Shown here piece by piece: positions 1 through 11,596 of a stretch of DNA of 34,701 bases. The notes beneath the pieces are model-generated. The model worked only from the letters and a program-made list of their open reading frames with translations. It was not told the DNA's origin and searched no databases. The stretch's first letter is position 1. Each line of letters begins with the position of its first letter. The translations under genes were made by a program, and so were the position numbers. Origin of the DNA: Kineococcus sp. TRM81007 (GTDB lineage: Bacteria; Actinomycetota; Actinomycetes; Actinomycetales; Kineococcaceae); the NCBI RefSeq assembly GCF_022669155.1, contig NZ_JALBVB010000052.1, positions 103,407 to 138,107 on the forward strand. Reading direction: 5' to 3'.

Positions 1-41
1 CCCCTCTCGGGGTGGCCGGGCCGTCGTGCGTCCGGTGCTGC

Positions 42-536
42 TCAGCCGTGCTCGACGGCGCGGCGCGCGTCCGGGTTCAGCACGCCCCAGGCGATGAACT
101 CGTCGCACAGGGTGGTGGCCGGGACGTCGTAGATCACGGCCAGGGTGCGCAGGTCGTCGGCGCGGATGCTCAGCACCCGGCCGTTGTAGTCGCCGCGCTG
201 GGACTGGATGGTCTTCGCGTAGCGGTCGAGGGGCCCGGCCTTCTCGGCGGGCACCTCCTGCAGGCGCTCGAGGTCGAGCACGAGCCGCGCCGGCGGCTCG
301 GTGCTGCCCTGAGGGGCGCCTTCGGGGAGGAGGGCCGAGACCGGGACCCCGTAGAAGTCCGCGAGCTCTGCGAGTCGCTGGACGGTCACTGCACGGTCGC
401 CTCGCTCGTAGGAGCCGACGACGACGGCCTTCCACCGTCCCTCGGACTTCTCTTCGACGCCGTGCAGGGACAGCCCCTGTTGGGTACGGATGGCGCGAAG
501 GCGCGATCCGAGTGCGCGGGAGTAGTCCGATGCCAT
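42..536 (-). CDS. bldD: BldD, c-di-GMP-responsive developmental transcription regulator
   Basis: This is a 164-residue DNA-binding repressor. An XRE-type helix-turn-helix fills about residues 9-70, with the family hallmark GLSLHGVEEKS and the run WKAVVVGSYERGDRAV. The C-terminal half carries the cyclic-di-GMP signature RxD-x8-RxxD as R114-G-D116 and R125-A-D-D128, the same numbering known for Streptomyces BldD, so ligand-driven dimerisation should be intact. The open frame extends 18 codons upstream to 590, but the start at 536 (MASDYSRALG) matches the usual BldD N-terminus. In Streptomyces BldD represses sporulation genes and its own promoter, and its gene also sits beside pyrR. Two BldD-box-like sites lie just upstream here. 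The family assignment is very secure; the role in this organism is inferred. Confidence 0.96.
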   Translation of the reverse strand: MASDYSRALGSRLRAIRTQQGLSLHGVEEKSEGRWKAVVVGSYERGDRAVTVQRLAELADFYGVPVSALLPEGAPQGSTEPPARLVLDLERLQEVPAEKAGPLDRYAKTIQSQRGDYNGRVLSIRADDLRTLAVIYDVPATTLCDEFIAWGVLNPDARRAVEHG

Positions 537-542
537 ACGAGA

Positions 543-572
543 ATGCTCACGGAGCGTGAACAACTTCGTCAA
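543..572 (-). promoter_or_regulatory. Candidate bldD promoter (possibly leaderless transcript)
   Basis: On the minus strand a TTGACG hexamer (572-567) is followed after 18 nt by GAGCAT (548-543), which has only the A2 and T6 of a -10 box. A start about 7 nt downstream would fall at the bldD ATG at 536, giving a leaderless mRNA; no convincing Shine-Dalgarno precedes that ATG. The -10 would be covered by the BldD-like box at 547-559, as expected for self-repression. The -10 match is weak. Confidence 0.35.
547..559. promoter_or_regulatory. BldD box-like operator 1
   Basis: TCACGGAGCGTGA matches the published Streptomyces BldD box (TNACNC(A/T)GNGTNA) at every fixed position except the sixth, where G replaces C. 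It lies 11 bp upstream of the bldD start codon and overlaps the candidate -10 region. Direct autoregulation is the simplest reading. Confidence 0.55.
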
Positions 573-632
573 GCTGACCCGCCGCATCATGGGCCTGTCC
601 AGGGACTTTCCACTCTCTCGGCACCAAGTTCA

Positions 633-645
633 TTACTCCGTGTGA
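633..645. promoter_or_regulatory. BldD box-like operator 2
   Basis: TTACTCCGTGTGA fits the BldD consensus at all fixed positions except the central A/T, which is C. It is about 100 bp upstream of bldD and about 80 bp upstream of the candidate pyr -10 box, so it could serve bldD, the pyr operon, or both. Confidence 0.6.
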
Positions 646-725
646 GCGCTTGACCTCACAACGACAGTGTCGGTGAGCCCGTCCGCGCTCCGCACGGGCC
701 GCCGGGGACGCCCGCGCACCCCCTG

Positions 726-731
726 TAGGGT
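726..731 (+). promoter_or_regulatory. Candidate -10 box of the pyr operon
   Basis: TAGGGT fits the actinobacterial TANNNT pattern. A start site near 738 would give a leader of about 75 nt carrying the PyrR hairpin. No clear -35 hexamer is visible at the right distance. The same hexamer precedes the ABC exporter genes at 9825. Confidence 0.45.
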
Positions 732-771
732 GACGCTGACCGCGGCCCGCTCCGGCGGACCGCACCAGACG

Positions 772-809
772 TCCTTTAAGGATCCGTCCCGTGAGGCGGG
801 GAAGGAGGT
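772..809 (+). promoter_or_regulatory. PyrR-binding RNA leader that can hide the pyrR Shine-Dalgarno
   Basis: The leader forms a PyrR-type binding hairpin: an upper stem of UCCCG (787-791) with CGGGG (797-801) and the conserved loop UGAGG (792-796), with an upstream UCC across an internal loop. A lower stem can form between UCCUU (772-776) and AAGGA (802-806), and the latter is part of the AGGAGGT ribosome site at 803-809. There is no U-run, so translational repression by uridine-nucleotide-bound PyrR, as described for Mycobacterium smegmatis, is more likely than Bacillus-style attenuation. Confidence 0.85.
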
Positions 810-814
810 CCGTG

Positions 815-1381
815 GTGACTGCTGCCCGGCGTGTCCTGCTCGAGGGAGCCGACGTCCAGCGGGCGCTGACGCGCATCGCCCACGAGCTGCTCGAGGCCAA
901 CAAGGGGGCCGCGGACCTGGTGCTGCTGGGGATCCCGCGGCGCGGGGTGCCGCTGGCGCACCGCCTGGCCGCCCGCATCGCCGACGTCGAAGGCGCCGAG
1001 GTCCCCGTCGGCTCGCTCGACGTGACCATGTACCGCGACGACCTGCGCCACCACCCCACCCGGACCCTGCTGCCCACCGAGCTGCCCGCCGGCGGTGTCG
1101 ACGGCAAGGTCGCCGTGCTGGTGGACGACGTCCTCTACTCGGGCCGCACCGTGCGCGCCGCCCTCGACGCCCTGAACGACCTGGGCCGCCCCCGCGCGGT
1201 GCGCCTGGCGGTCCTCGTCGACCGCGGCCACCGCGAGCTGCCCATCCGCGCCGACCACGTCGGGCGGAACCTGCCCACCTCCTCCGCCGAGCGCGTCGGG
1301 GTCCTGCTCTCCGAGACCGACGGGCGCGACGCCGTCGAGATCAGCACCCCCGGTGCGGCCGGGCAGGGGGGAGCGCGGTGA
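815..1381 (+). CDS. pyrR: PyrR, bifunctional pyr operon regulator / uracil phosphoribosyltransferase
   Basis: PyrR binds the pyr mRNA leader when UMP/UTP is plentiful and represses the operon; many members also make UMP from uracil and PRPP. The 188-residue product has a type I phosphoribosyltransferase fold, with the PRPP loop [12 protein letters not shown] at about residues 101-112 and the LLGIPRRG segment near residue 40. GTG codons at 812 and 815 are both possible starts; 815 is preferred because it sits 6 nt from GGAGG (804-808), against 3 nt for 812. It is first in an operon whose next gene overlaps its stop by 4 nt (GTGA at 1378). The start lies directly behind the PyrR-binding hairpin, consistent with autoregulation. 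Confidence 0.96.
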   Translation: MTAARRVLLEGADVQRALTRIAHELLEANKGAADLVLLGIPRRGVPLAHRLAARIADVEGAEVPVGSLDVTMYRDDLRHHPTRTLLPTELPAGGVDGKVAVLVDDVLYSGRTVRAALDALNDLGRPRAVRLAVLVDRGHRELPIRADHVGRNLPTSSAERVGVLLSETDGRDAVEISTPGAAGQGGAR

Positions 1382-2373
1382 GGCGCCACCTGCTGTCCGC
1401 GGCCGACCTCGGCCGCGACGCCGCCGTGCGGGTCCTCGACGTCGCCGAGCAGATGGCGCTCACCCAGCGCCGCGAGATCAAGAAGCTGCCCACCCTGCGC
1501 GGGCGCACCGTGGTCAACCTCTTCTTCGAGGACTCCACCCGGACCCGCACCTCCTTCGAGGCCGCCGCCAAGCGGCTGTCGGCGGACGTCATCAACTTCT
1601 CCGCCAAGGGCTCCAGCGTCTCCAAGGGCGAGTCCCTGAAGGACACCGCGCTGACGCTGCAGGCCATGGGCGCCGACGCGGTCGTCGTGCGGCACCCCGC
1701 CTCCGGCGCCCCGCACCGCCTGGCGCACGCCGGCTGGACCAGCGGCGCCGTCGTCAACGCCGGCGACGGCACCCACGAGCACCCCACCCAGGCCCTCCTG
1801 GACGCCTACACGGTGCGCCGGCACCTGCGCCCCGGGCCCGGCGGCGCCGGGGTGGGCGAGGACCTCACCGGCGTGCACGTCACGATCGTCGGCGACGTGC
1901 TCCACTCGCGGGTCGCCCGCTCCAACGTGCTCCTGCTGCACACCCTCGGCGCCCGCGTCACCCTCGTCGCACCACCCACCCTGCTGCCGGTGGGCGTGGA
2001 GACCTGGCCGTGCGCGGTCTCCCACGACCTCGACGACGCGCTGCGCTCCGGCGCACCGGACGCGGTCATGATGCTGCGCGTGCAGGCCGAGCGGATGACC
2101 ACCGACGGCGGCGGGTTCTTCCCCTCCGCCCGCGAGTACAGCCGCCGCTACGGCCTGGACCGCCGCCGCGCCGCGCTGCTGCCCGAGCACGCCCTCGTCA
2201 TGCACCCCGGCCCCATGAACCGCGGCCTGGAGATCTCCGCCGACGCCGCCGACAGCACCCGCTCCACCATCGTGGAGCAGGTCGGCAACGGCGTGGCGGT
2301 GCGCATGGCCGTGCTCTACCTGCTGCTGGCCGGCGAGACGCCGGACGGCCGGACCCCCGGAGGCGACTCGTGA
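1378..2373 (+). CDS. pyrB: Aspartate carbamoyltransferase catalytic subunit
   Basis: This enzyme condenses carbamoyl phosphate with L-aspartate to N-carbamoyl-aspartate, the committed pyrimidine step. The 331-residue length is normal for the catalytic chain. The carbamoyl-phosphate loop [13 protein letters not shown] is at residues 49-61 (S53-T54-R55-T56-R57), followed by the mobile-loop motif SVSKGES, then HPTQALLD and the C-terminal HPGPMNRG. The GTG start overlaps the pyrR stop and the pyrC GTG overlaps its own stop, so translation is coupled. No regulatory pyrI gene is nearby, as in other Gram-positives. A loop of about ten extra residues ([10 protein letters not shown]) precedes the aspartate-domain strand, a common actinobacterial insertion. 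Confidence 0.97.
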   Translation: MRRHLLSAADLGRDAAVRVLDVAEQMALTQRREIKKLPTLRGRTVVNLFFEDSTRTRTSFEAAAKRLSADVINFSAKGSSVSKGESLKDTALTLQAMGADAVVVRHPASGAPHRLAHAGWTSGAVVNAGDGTHEHPTQALLDAYTVRRHLRPGPGGAGVGEDLTGVHVTIVGDVLHSRVARSNVLLLHTLGARVTLVAPPTLLPVGVETWPCAVSHDLDDALRSGAPDAVMMLRVQAERMTTDGGGFFPSAREYSRRYGLDRRRAALLPEHALVMHPGPMNRGLEISADAADSTRSTIVEQVGNGVAVRMAVLYLLLAGETPDGRTPGGDS

Positions 2374-3722
2374 GCACCACCCTGGTCACCGGCGCGCGCC
2401 TGCTCGGCGGCGAGGTCGCCGACCTGCTGCTGCGCGACGGCGAGATCGCCGAGGTCGGCACCGGCCTGACCGCCCCCGCTGGCGCCGACGTCCTCGACGC
2501 CAGCGGCCTGGTCGCCCTGCCCGGCCTGGTGGACCTGCACACCCACCTGCGCGAACCCGGTCGCGAGGACGCCGAGACCGTCGCCTCCGGCACCCGCGCC
2601 GCCGCCGCCGGCGGCTACACCGCCGTCTTCGCCATGGCCAACACCTTCCCCGTCGCCGACACCGCCGGCGTCGTGGAGCAGGTGCAGCGCCTGGGCGAGG
2701 AGGCCGGCTGGGCGCAGGTGCGGCCCGTGGGCGCCGTCACCACCGGCCTGGCCGGTCGGCAGCTCGCCGAGCTCGGCGCCATGGCCGACTCCGCCGCCGC
2801 CGTGCGCGTCTTCTCCGACGACGGGCACTGCGTCTCCGACGCCGTCCTCATGCGGCGGGCCCTGGAGTACGTGCGGGCCTTCGACGGCGTCGTCGCCCAG
2901 CACGCCCAGGAACCGCGCCTGACCGAGGGCGCGCAGATGAACGAGGGCGCCGTCTCCTCCGTCCTGGGCCTGCGCGGCTGGCCCAGCGTCGCCGAGGAGG
3001 CGATCATCGCCCGCGACGTGCTGCTGGCCGACCACGTCGGCTCCCGCCTGCACGTGTGCCACCTGTCCACCGCCGGGTCCGTGGAGATCGTCCGGTGGGC
3101 CAAGGCCCGCGGCGTGCAGGTCACCGCCGAGGTCACCCCCCACCACCTGCTCCTCACCGACGAGCTGGTGCGCGGCTACGACCCCGTCTACAAGGTCAAC
3201 CCGCCGCTGCGCACGCAGGCCGACGTGGAGGCCGTGCGCGAGGGCCTGGCCGACGGCACCATCGACGTCGTCGCCACCGACCACGCCCCGCACCCGGTGG
3301 AGGCCAAGGACTGCGAGTGGGCCGCCGCCGCGATGGGCATGACGGGCCTGGAGACCGCCCTGTCGGTCGTGCAGCACACGATGGTGGACACCGGCCTGCT
3401 CACCTGGGCCGACCTGGCCGACCGCATGTCCGCCGCCCCCGCCCGCATCGGCCGCCTCGCCGGGCAGGGCCAGCCCCTGGCCGTCGGCAGCGCCGCCAAC
3501 CTCGTGCTCGTCGACCCCGCGGCCCGCTGGACGGTCGAGCCCGAGGCCATGGCCACCGCCGGGCGCAACTCGCCGTTCCGCGGCACCGAGCTGCCCGGCC
3601 GGGTCGTCGCCACGTTCCTGCGCGGACGGGCCACCGTCCGCGACGGGCGCCCGGTCGACCGCGAGGCCCGGCACGACACCCGGCACGACACCCGGCACGA
3701 CACCGAGGGGAGCCGGTCGTGA
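2370..3722 (+). CDS. pyrC: Dihydroorotase
   Basis: Dihydroorotase cyclises N-carbamoyl-aspartate to dihydroorotate. The product is 450 residues, a class I zinc-dependent amidohydrolase. Metal-binding H57-T-H59 sits in [10 protein letters not shown], with later metal and catalytic motifs HVCHLST, EVTPHH and the ATDHAPHP block (D304). KVNPPLR and the C-terminal GRNSPFRG are also typical. The GTG start overlaps pyrB by 4 nt. The extreme C-terminus is odd: after the normal end of the fold (VRDGRPVD) come three tandem RHDT tetrapeptides encoded by 12-bp repeats, probably a disordered tail without catalytic role. Confidence 0.97.
   Translation: MSTTLVTGARLLGGEVADLLLRDGEIAEVGTGLTAPAGADVLDASGLVALPGLVDLHTHLREPGREDAETVASGTRAAAAGGYTAVFAMANTFPVADTAGVVEQVQRLGEEAGWAQVRPVGAVTTGLAGRQLAELGAMADSAAAVRVFSDDGHCVSDAVLMRRALEYVRAFDGVVAQHAQEPRLTEGAQMNEGAVSSVLGLRGWPSVAEEAIIARDVLLADHVGSRLHVCHLSTAGSVEIVRWAKARGVQVTAEVTPHHLLLTDELVRGYDPVYKVNPPLRTQADVEAVREGLADGTIDVVATDHAPHPVEAKDCEWAAAAMGMTGLETALSVVQHTMVDTGLLTWADLADRMSAAPARIGRLAGQGQPLAVGSAANLVLVDPAARWTVEPEAMATAGRNSPFRGTELPGRVVATFLRGRATVRDGRPVDREARHDTRHDTRHDTEGSRS
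3667..3704 (+). repeat. Three tandem 12-bp repeats in the pyrC 3' end
   Basis: CCCGGCACGACA occurs three times in direct succession (3667-3678, 3679-3690, 3691-3702) and encodes R-H-D-T three times. The unit is a multiple of 3, so copy-number change by slippage would keep the reading frame and only lengthen or shorten the PyrC tail. Confidence 0.9.
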
Positions 3723-4237
3723 AGTTCGTCGGCACGATCATCCTGATCGTCGCGCTGCTGCTGCTGTGGCGGATGATGTTCACCGGCTACCGCGGCCGCG
3801 CGCTGCGCCAGAAGACCCTGCCGCGACCGGTCGGCTCCAAGGACTGGCAGGGCCTGCGCGACGCGGTCGAGGGCGTCTACGTGTCCACCACGGACGCGGA
3901 GAACTCCCTGGACCGCATCGCCGCCCACGGCCTGGGCACCCGCAGCGCCGTCGCCGTCGGCTTCGTCGACGAGGGCGTCGGGTTCCTGCGGCAGGGCGCC
4001 CGCTCGTTCGTGGTGCCCACCGCGGACATCGTCGGCGTCGGGCACGGGCCCGGCATGGTCGGCAAGTGGGTGGGCCGCGGCGACGGCCTGGTGATCCTGC
4101 GCTGGCGGCTGGGGGACCGCGTCGTCGACACCGGCGTCAAACCCCGCCACCCCGCACAGGGGGCGCGGTTCGCCGAACAGGTGGAAGAACTCGTGCGCGC
4201 AGCGCGCCGGGGCGAGGACAACGGAGGTGCCCAGTGA
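3719..4237 (+). CDS. Conserved membrane-anchored PH-like protein of the pyr operon (Rv1382-type)
   Basis: The 172-residue protein of unknown function has one N-terminal membrane helix (about residues 4-20, [15 protein letters not shown]), then a cytoplasmic domain of alternating strands ending in an amphipathic helix ([13 protein letters not shown]), compatible with a pleckstrin-homology-like fold. It lies between pyrC and carA and overlaps both by 4 nt. A small membrane protein holds the same position in other actinobacteria, for example Rv1382 in Mycobacterium tuberculosis, so the link to pyrimidine synthesis is old. It has no catalytic motif that I recognise. It might anchor the carbamoyl-phosphate enzymes at the membrane or sense lipids or nucleotides, but that is speculation. 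Confidence 0.85.
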   Translation: MKFVGTIILIVALLLLWRMMFTGYRGRALRQKTLPRPVGSKDWQGLRDAVEGVYVSTTDAENSLDRIAAHGLGTRSAVAVGFVDEGVGFLRQGARSFVVPTADIVGVGHGPGMVGKWVGRGDGLVILRWRLGDRVVDTGVKPRHPAQGARFAEQVEELVRAARRGEDNGGAQ

Positions 4238-5477
4238 CCACGACGGCCAGGCAGGAGCGGGGGACGCGCGTCCCCGCGGTCCTCGTGCTCGAGGACGGGC
4301 GCACCTTCCGCGGCCGCGCCTACGGTCGCGTCGGCGAGACCGTCGGCGAGGCGGTGTTCTCCACCGGCATGACCGGCTACCAGGAGACCCTCACCGACCC
4401 CAGCTACCACCGCCAGGTCGTCGTCATGACCGCCCCGCACGTCGGCAACACCGGGTACAACGACGAGGACGCCGAGTCCTCGCGCATCTGGGTCGCCGGC
4501 TACGTCGTGCGCGACCCCGCCCGCGTGCCCTCGAACTGGCGCTCGCAGCGCTCGCTGGAGCAGGAGCTGGACGCCCAGGGCGTCGTCGGCATCTCCGGCG
4601 TCGACACCCGCGCCCTGACCCGGCACCTGCGCGAGCGCGGCGCCATGAAGGTCGGCGTCTTCTCCGGCGAGGCCGCGCAGCGCCCCGACGCGGAGCTGCT
4701 GCGCGCCGTGCACGAGGCCCCGGACATGGTCGGCACCGACCTCGCCTCCCTCGTCAGCACCCCCGAGCCGTACACGGTGCCGGCGGTCGGCGAGCGGCGC
4801 TTCACGGTGGCCGCGGTGGACCTCGGCATCAAGTCGATGACTCCGCAGCGCCTGGCCGAGCGCGGCGTGGAGGTCACCGTGCTGCCCTCCACCGCCTCGC
4901 TGGAGCAGGTGCTCACCGCGGGCCCCGACGGCTCCGCCCCGGACGGGGTGTTCTTCTCCAACGGCCCCGGCGATCCCGCCGCCGCCACCCACGAGATCGA
5001 GGTCCTGCAGGGCGTGCTCGAGCGCCGCATCCCGTTCTTCGGGATCTGCTACGGCAACCAGCTCCTCGGCCGCGCCCTCGGGTACGGCACCTACAAGCTG
5101 AAGTACGGCCACCGCGGCATCAACCAGCCCGTGATGGACCTGGCCACCCGCAAGGTCGAGGTCACCGCCCACAACCACGGCTTCGCCGTCGACGGGAAGG
5201 CCGGTGAGGTGCGCGACACCCCGTACGGGCGCGCCGAGGTCAGCCACGTCGGCCTCAACGACGGCGTCGTGGAGGGCCTGCGCTGCCTGGACGCGCCCGC
5301 GTTCAGCGTGCAGTACCACCCCGAGGCGGCGGCCGGCCCGCACGACGCCTCCTACCTGTTCGACCGGTTCCTCGCCCTCATGGAGGGCGTCCCCGCCGCG
5401 CAGCTCGTGGACGACACGGGCGTCGCGGACACCACCGAGAACCCCGCCGCCACCGGCGCCACCGAGAAGGACGCCTG

Positions 5478-5478
<1 letters not shown>
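4234..5478 (+). CDS. carA: Carbamoyl-phosphate synthase small subunit (glutaminase)
   Basis: This is the class I glutamine amidotransferase subunit that hydrolyses glutamine and channels ammonia to CarB. Its 414 residues comprise an N-terminal CPSase small-chain domain (LEDGRTFRG to about residue 140, with [10 protein letters not shown]) and a C-terminal GATase domain. The nucleophile is C272 in GICYGNQ, with H362 and E364 in VQYHPEA completing the triad. [13 protein letters not shown] and TAHNHGFAV are diagnostic of CarA. The GTG at 4234 overlaps the previous stop, with an ACGGAGGTG ribosome site upstream. The last 25 residues are Ala/Thr/Glu-rich and look disordered. Confidence 0.97.
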
Positions 5479-8779
<3,301 letters not shown>

Positions 8780-8783
<4 letters not shown>

Positions 8784-9652
8784 GCGGCGCCGCGGCGGCC
8801 GGGGCGGGGGAGCGGTTCGGTGCCCGCCTCGCCGCGGCCGTCGCCGAGCACGGCCCGCTGTGCGTCGGGATCGACCCCCACGCCCCGCTGCTGGCGGCGT
8901 GGGGGCTGGGCGACGACGCCGCCGGCGTCGAGCGGTTCGGGCGCACCGTCGTCGAGGCGCTCGCCGGGAACGTCGCGGCCCTGAAGCCGCAGGCGGCGTT
9001 CTTCGAGCGGCACGGCTCGCGCGGCGTCGCGGCGCTGGAACGGGTCGTCGCCGACGCCCGCGACGCCGGGCTGCTGACGGTGGTCGACGCCAAGCGCGGC
9101 GACATCGGTTCCACGATGGCCGCCTACGCCGACGCGTTCGCCGGCGACTCCCCGCTCGCCGGGGACGCCGTCACCGCCTCCCCGTACCTGGGCTTCGGCT
9201 CGCTGCAGCCGCTGCTGGACGTGGCCGCCGAGCACGGCCGCGGCGTGTTCGTCCTCGCGCTGACGTCCAACCCCGAAGGCGCCGGCGTGCAGCACGCGCG
9301 CGGTGCCGACGGGCGCTCGGTGGCGCGCGCGGTCGCCGAGGCCGCCGCCGCGGAGAACGCCGGTGTGCCGCCGATGGGGGACGTCGGCCTCGTCGTCGGC
9401 GCCACCGTGGGCGATGCCGTGCGGGACCTCGGCATCGACCTGGCCGCCGTCAACGGGCCGCTGCTGGCGCCCGGGGTGGGGGCGCAGGGCGCCACCGCCG
9501 AGGGCCTGCGCACCGTGTTCGGCGACGCCCGCCGGTACGTGCTGGCCGCCAGTTCGCGCGAGGTGCTGGGCGCCGGCCCGGACCCGGGCGCGCTGCGCGA
9601 CGCGGCCCTGCGCTCGGCCGACGCGGTGCGCACGGCGCTCGGCGCCGGCTGA
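8780..9652 (+). CDS. pyrF: Orotidine 5'-phosphate decarboxylase (type 2)
   Basis: PyrF decarboxylates OMP to UMP, the last step of the pathway. The 290-residue length and the catalytic block D103-A-K105-R-G-D108-IGST place it in the longer actinobacterial type 2 group. The N-terminal LCVGIDPH and LKPQAAFFE (ligand-binding lysine) and the C-terminal [10 protein letters not shown] phosphate-binding motif are present. GTG overlaps the carB stop by 4 nt. In Streptomyces pyrD lies between carB and pyrF; here it does not, as in mycobacteria, and pyrE is also missing, so steps 4 and 5 are encoded elsewhere. Confidence 0.96.
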
Positions 9653-9673
9653 GGGGAGCTGCACGACAGGATC

Positions 9674-9695
9674 GGGGTCGAGAGGCTCGATCTTC
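9674..9695 (+). terminator. Candidate terminator of the pyr operon
   Basis: A stem can form from GGGGTCGAG (9674-9682) and CTCGATCTT (9686-9694) around a 3-nt AGG loop; five inner pairs are Watson-Crick and the outer four include three G-U pairs. It lies 22 bp past the pyrF stop and is followed by a short pyrimidine stretch. It is modest, but correctly placed. Confidence 0.45.
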
Positions 9696-9751
9696 AGGTA
9701 ACAATCGATTATGGCGGGTAAAGTAGCGCAAATCCTAATTCGCTGACAGCG
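9696..9751. other. Low-GC patch with a small palindrome between pyrF and the exporter genes
   Basis: Positions 9696-9740 are about 40% GC by direct count, far below the surrounding sequence. The patch contains AATCGATT (9703-9710), a TAAAGT hexamer (9719-9724) that could be a -10 box, and the palindrome CGCTG-A-CAGCG (9741-9751). It carries no ORF. It could be an upstream promoter and operator region or the scar of an insertion. Confidence 0.5.
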
Positions 9752-9824
9752 CTCGGGATGCAGCCGCAGGAGCTCGGAGGAGGCACGCAGCCGGGGATCC
9801 GGACCGGGGAGCGCCCTGCGCGGT

Positions 9825-9830
9825 TAGGGT
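9825..9830 (+). promoter_or_regulatory. Candidate -10 box giving a leaderless exporter mRNA
   Basis: TAGGGT ends 8 bp before the GTG at 9839, so transcription would begin at or next to the start codon. There is no Shine-Dalgarno upstream of that GTG, which fits a leaderless transcript. A clear -35 is not visible. Confidence 0.45.
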
Positions 9831-9838
9831 CACCTCCC

Positions 9839-11596
9839 GTGACCCCCTCGCGCCGGCTGCTGGCCGACGTCCTGCGCCGCCGCCGGCGCCCCGCCCTCGT
9901 CGGGTGCCTCGCCTCCACCGTGCACCAGACGTGCGAGGCGCTCGTGCCCGTCGCCATCGGCCTGGTCGTCGCGCGCGCCGTCGCCACCGGCGACACCACG
10001 GCGATCGCGTGGTCGGTGGCCGGGGTGCTGGCCCTGTTCGCCGTGCTCACCGCCGCCGGCGCCTACGCGTTCTGGACGATCGAGGGTGCCCAGCTGCGCG
10101 AGGCGCACCACCTGCGGGTGGTGGTGCTGCGCGCGGTCCTGCACCGCCCGCCCACGTCCGCGGACCTGCGCGACGGGGACGTCCTCAGCGTCGCCACCTC
10201 CGATACCCGCCACACCGCCGAGGTCCTGGCGCTGCTGGGGTACCTCTTCTCCGCCAGCGTCGGGATGGCCGTGTCCGCGGTGGTCCTGCTGCGCGTGGAC
10301 GCCCTGCTGGGACTGGGGCTGCTGGTGGCGGTGCCGCTGCTCGTGCTGGGCCTGCAGCGCCTGGCGCCGCGGCTGGAGCGGCGGGTGCGCACCCGGCAGG
10401 AGGCCGCGGGACTGGCGGCGGCCACCGCCGCGGACCTGCTCGCCGGGCTGCGCCCGCTGCGCGGCTTCGGCGGTGTGCCCGAGGCGGTGCGCCGCTACCG
10501 CACCGTCAGCCGCACCTCCCGCGACGCGGCCGTCGGCGCCGCCGGCGCCACCGCGGCGGTCGTCGGCGCCGGCACGCTGGCCACCGGCCTGCTGCTGCTG
10601 GGCACCGCCGCGGCGGCCACCGCGCTGGCCGTGCGCGGGCGCATCGACGTCGGTGAGCTCGTCACCGTCGTGGGCGCCGCCGCGTTCCTCGCCGACCCGG
10701 TGCGCACCATCACCTCGTGCGTGCAGGGCCTGGCCGTCAGCCGCGCCAGCGCCGCACGCGTTGCGGCCCTGCTCGCCGACGGGCCGGGCGACGTCCCCGG
10801 GCCGCGGAGCGCCGCGACCGGCGCCGGGGAAGCCGCTGCGGCGCCGGGGGAGCCCGCGCCGCTGGTGCTGGAGGGCGTCAGCGCCGGCCCGCTGCGGGGA
10901 CTGGACCTGACCGCCGCCCCCGGCGAGGTGCTCGGCGTGGTCACCACCGACACCGCGCTGGCCGACGCCCTCACCGGCGTGCTGGGCGGGCGGCGCACCC
11001 CCGAGGCGGGCACCGTGCGCCTGGGCGGGCTCGACCCGGCCCGCGACCCGGTCGCCACCGGCCGGCTGCTCGTCGAGCCGCACGCCGTGCACCTGCTGGG
11101 CGGCACCCTGCGCGAGGCCCTGAGCACCGGCACCCCCGGCGGTGCCGGTGGGCCCGGTGGGCGGGGACCGGCCCTGCTGGAGCGGGCGCTGACCGCCTCG
11201 GCCGCCGACGAGGTCGTGCGCGCCCGCCCCGGCGGGCTGGACGCCGAGCTCCTCGAACGCGGGGCGAACCTGTCCGGCGGGCAGCAGCAGCGCCTGGCGC
11301 TGGCGCGGGCGCTGGCCGCCGACCGGCCCGTGCTCGTGCTGCGCGACCCCACCACCGCCCTGGACGCCCTCACGGAGGACACCGTCGCCGCGGGCCTGCG
11401 CGACCTGCGCCACGGCCCCGGCGCTCCCGGTGGTCGCACCACCGTGGTGCTGACCACCTCCCCGCTGCTGCTGGCGCGTTGCGACCGCGTCGTGCTGCTC
11501 ACCGCGGACGACCCCCGCACCGGCACCCGCACCCTCAGCGGTACCCACGCCGAGCTGCTGGCCGAGCCCGCCTACGCGGCGGCGGTGCTGCGGTGA
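9839..11596 (+). CDS. ABC exporter half-transporter 1, degenerate Walker motifs (type IV, heterodimer)
   Basis: The 585-residue protein has an N-terminal membrane domain with about six helices (residues 1-320) and a C-terminal nucleotide-binding domain. The ABC signature is perfect (L478-SGGQQQR), but the Walker A region reads GVVTTDTALA (about 366-375) without the P-loop glycines or lysine. Walker B is VLVLRDPTTALD, with R502 and D503 in place of the usual Asp-Glu, and the H-loop histidine is T540. It therefore lends its signature to the partner but should not hydrolyse ATP itself. The next gene overlaps by 4 nt and encodes the complementary half. The frame could start at 9758, but 9839 gives a conserved-looking N-terminus and sits behind a -10 box. 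The substrate is unknown (drug, lipid or peptide). Confidence 0.9.
   Translation: MTPSRRLLADVLRRRRRPALVGCLASTVHQTCEALVPVAIGLVVARAVATGDTTAIAWSVAGVLALFAVLTAAGAYAFWTIEGAQLREAHHLRVVVLRAVLHRPPTSADLRDGDVLSVATSDTRHTAEVLALLGYLFSASVGMAVSAVVLLRVDALLGLGLLVAVPLLVLGLQRLAPRLERRVRTRQEAAGLAAATAADLLAGLRPLRGFGGVPEAVRRYRTVSRTSRDAAVGAAGATAAVVGAGTLATGLLLLGTAAAATALAVRGRIDVGELVTVVGAAAFLADPVRTITSCVQGLAVSRASAARVAALLADGPGDVPGPRSAATGAGEAAAAPGEPAPLVLEGVSAGPLRGLDLTAAPGEVLGVVTTDTALADALTGVLGGRRTPEAGTVRLGGLDPARDPVATGRLLVEPHAVHLLGGTLREALSTGTPGGAGGPGGRGPALLERALTASAADEVVRARPGGLDAELLERGANLSGGQQQRLALARALAADRPVLVLRDPTTALDALTEDTVAAGLRDLRHGPGAPGGRTTVVLTTSPLLLARCDRVVLLTADDPRTGTRTLSGTHAELLAEPAYAAAVLR

Noticed and set aside
1-41. Possible terminator (CCCC-tctc-GGGG at 1-12) downstream of bldD
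   Set aside because: Only four pairs at the window edge; the context cannot be judged.
3667-3704. CRISPR-like or regulatory repeat
   Set aside because: The 12-bp units are contiguous without spacers and are in-frame coding repeats.
9653-9838. A riboswitch in front of the exporter genes
   Set aside because: No conserved core of a known class could be recognised, and the likely leaderless start leaves no transcribed leader.
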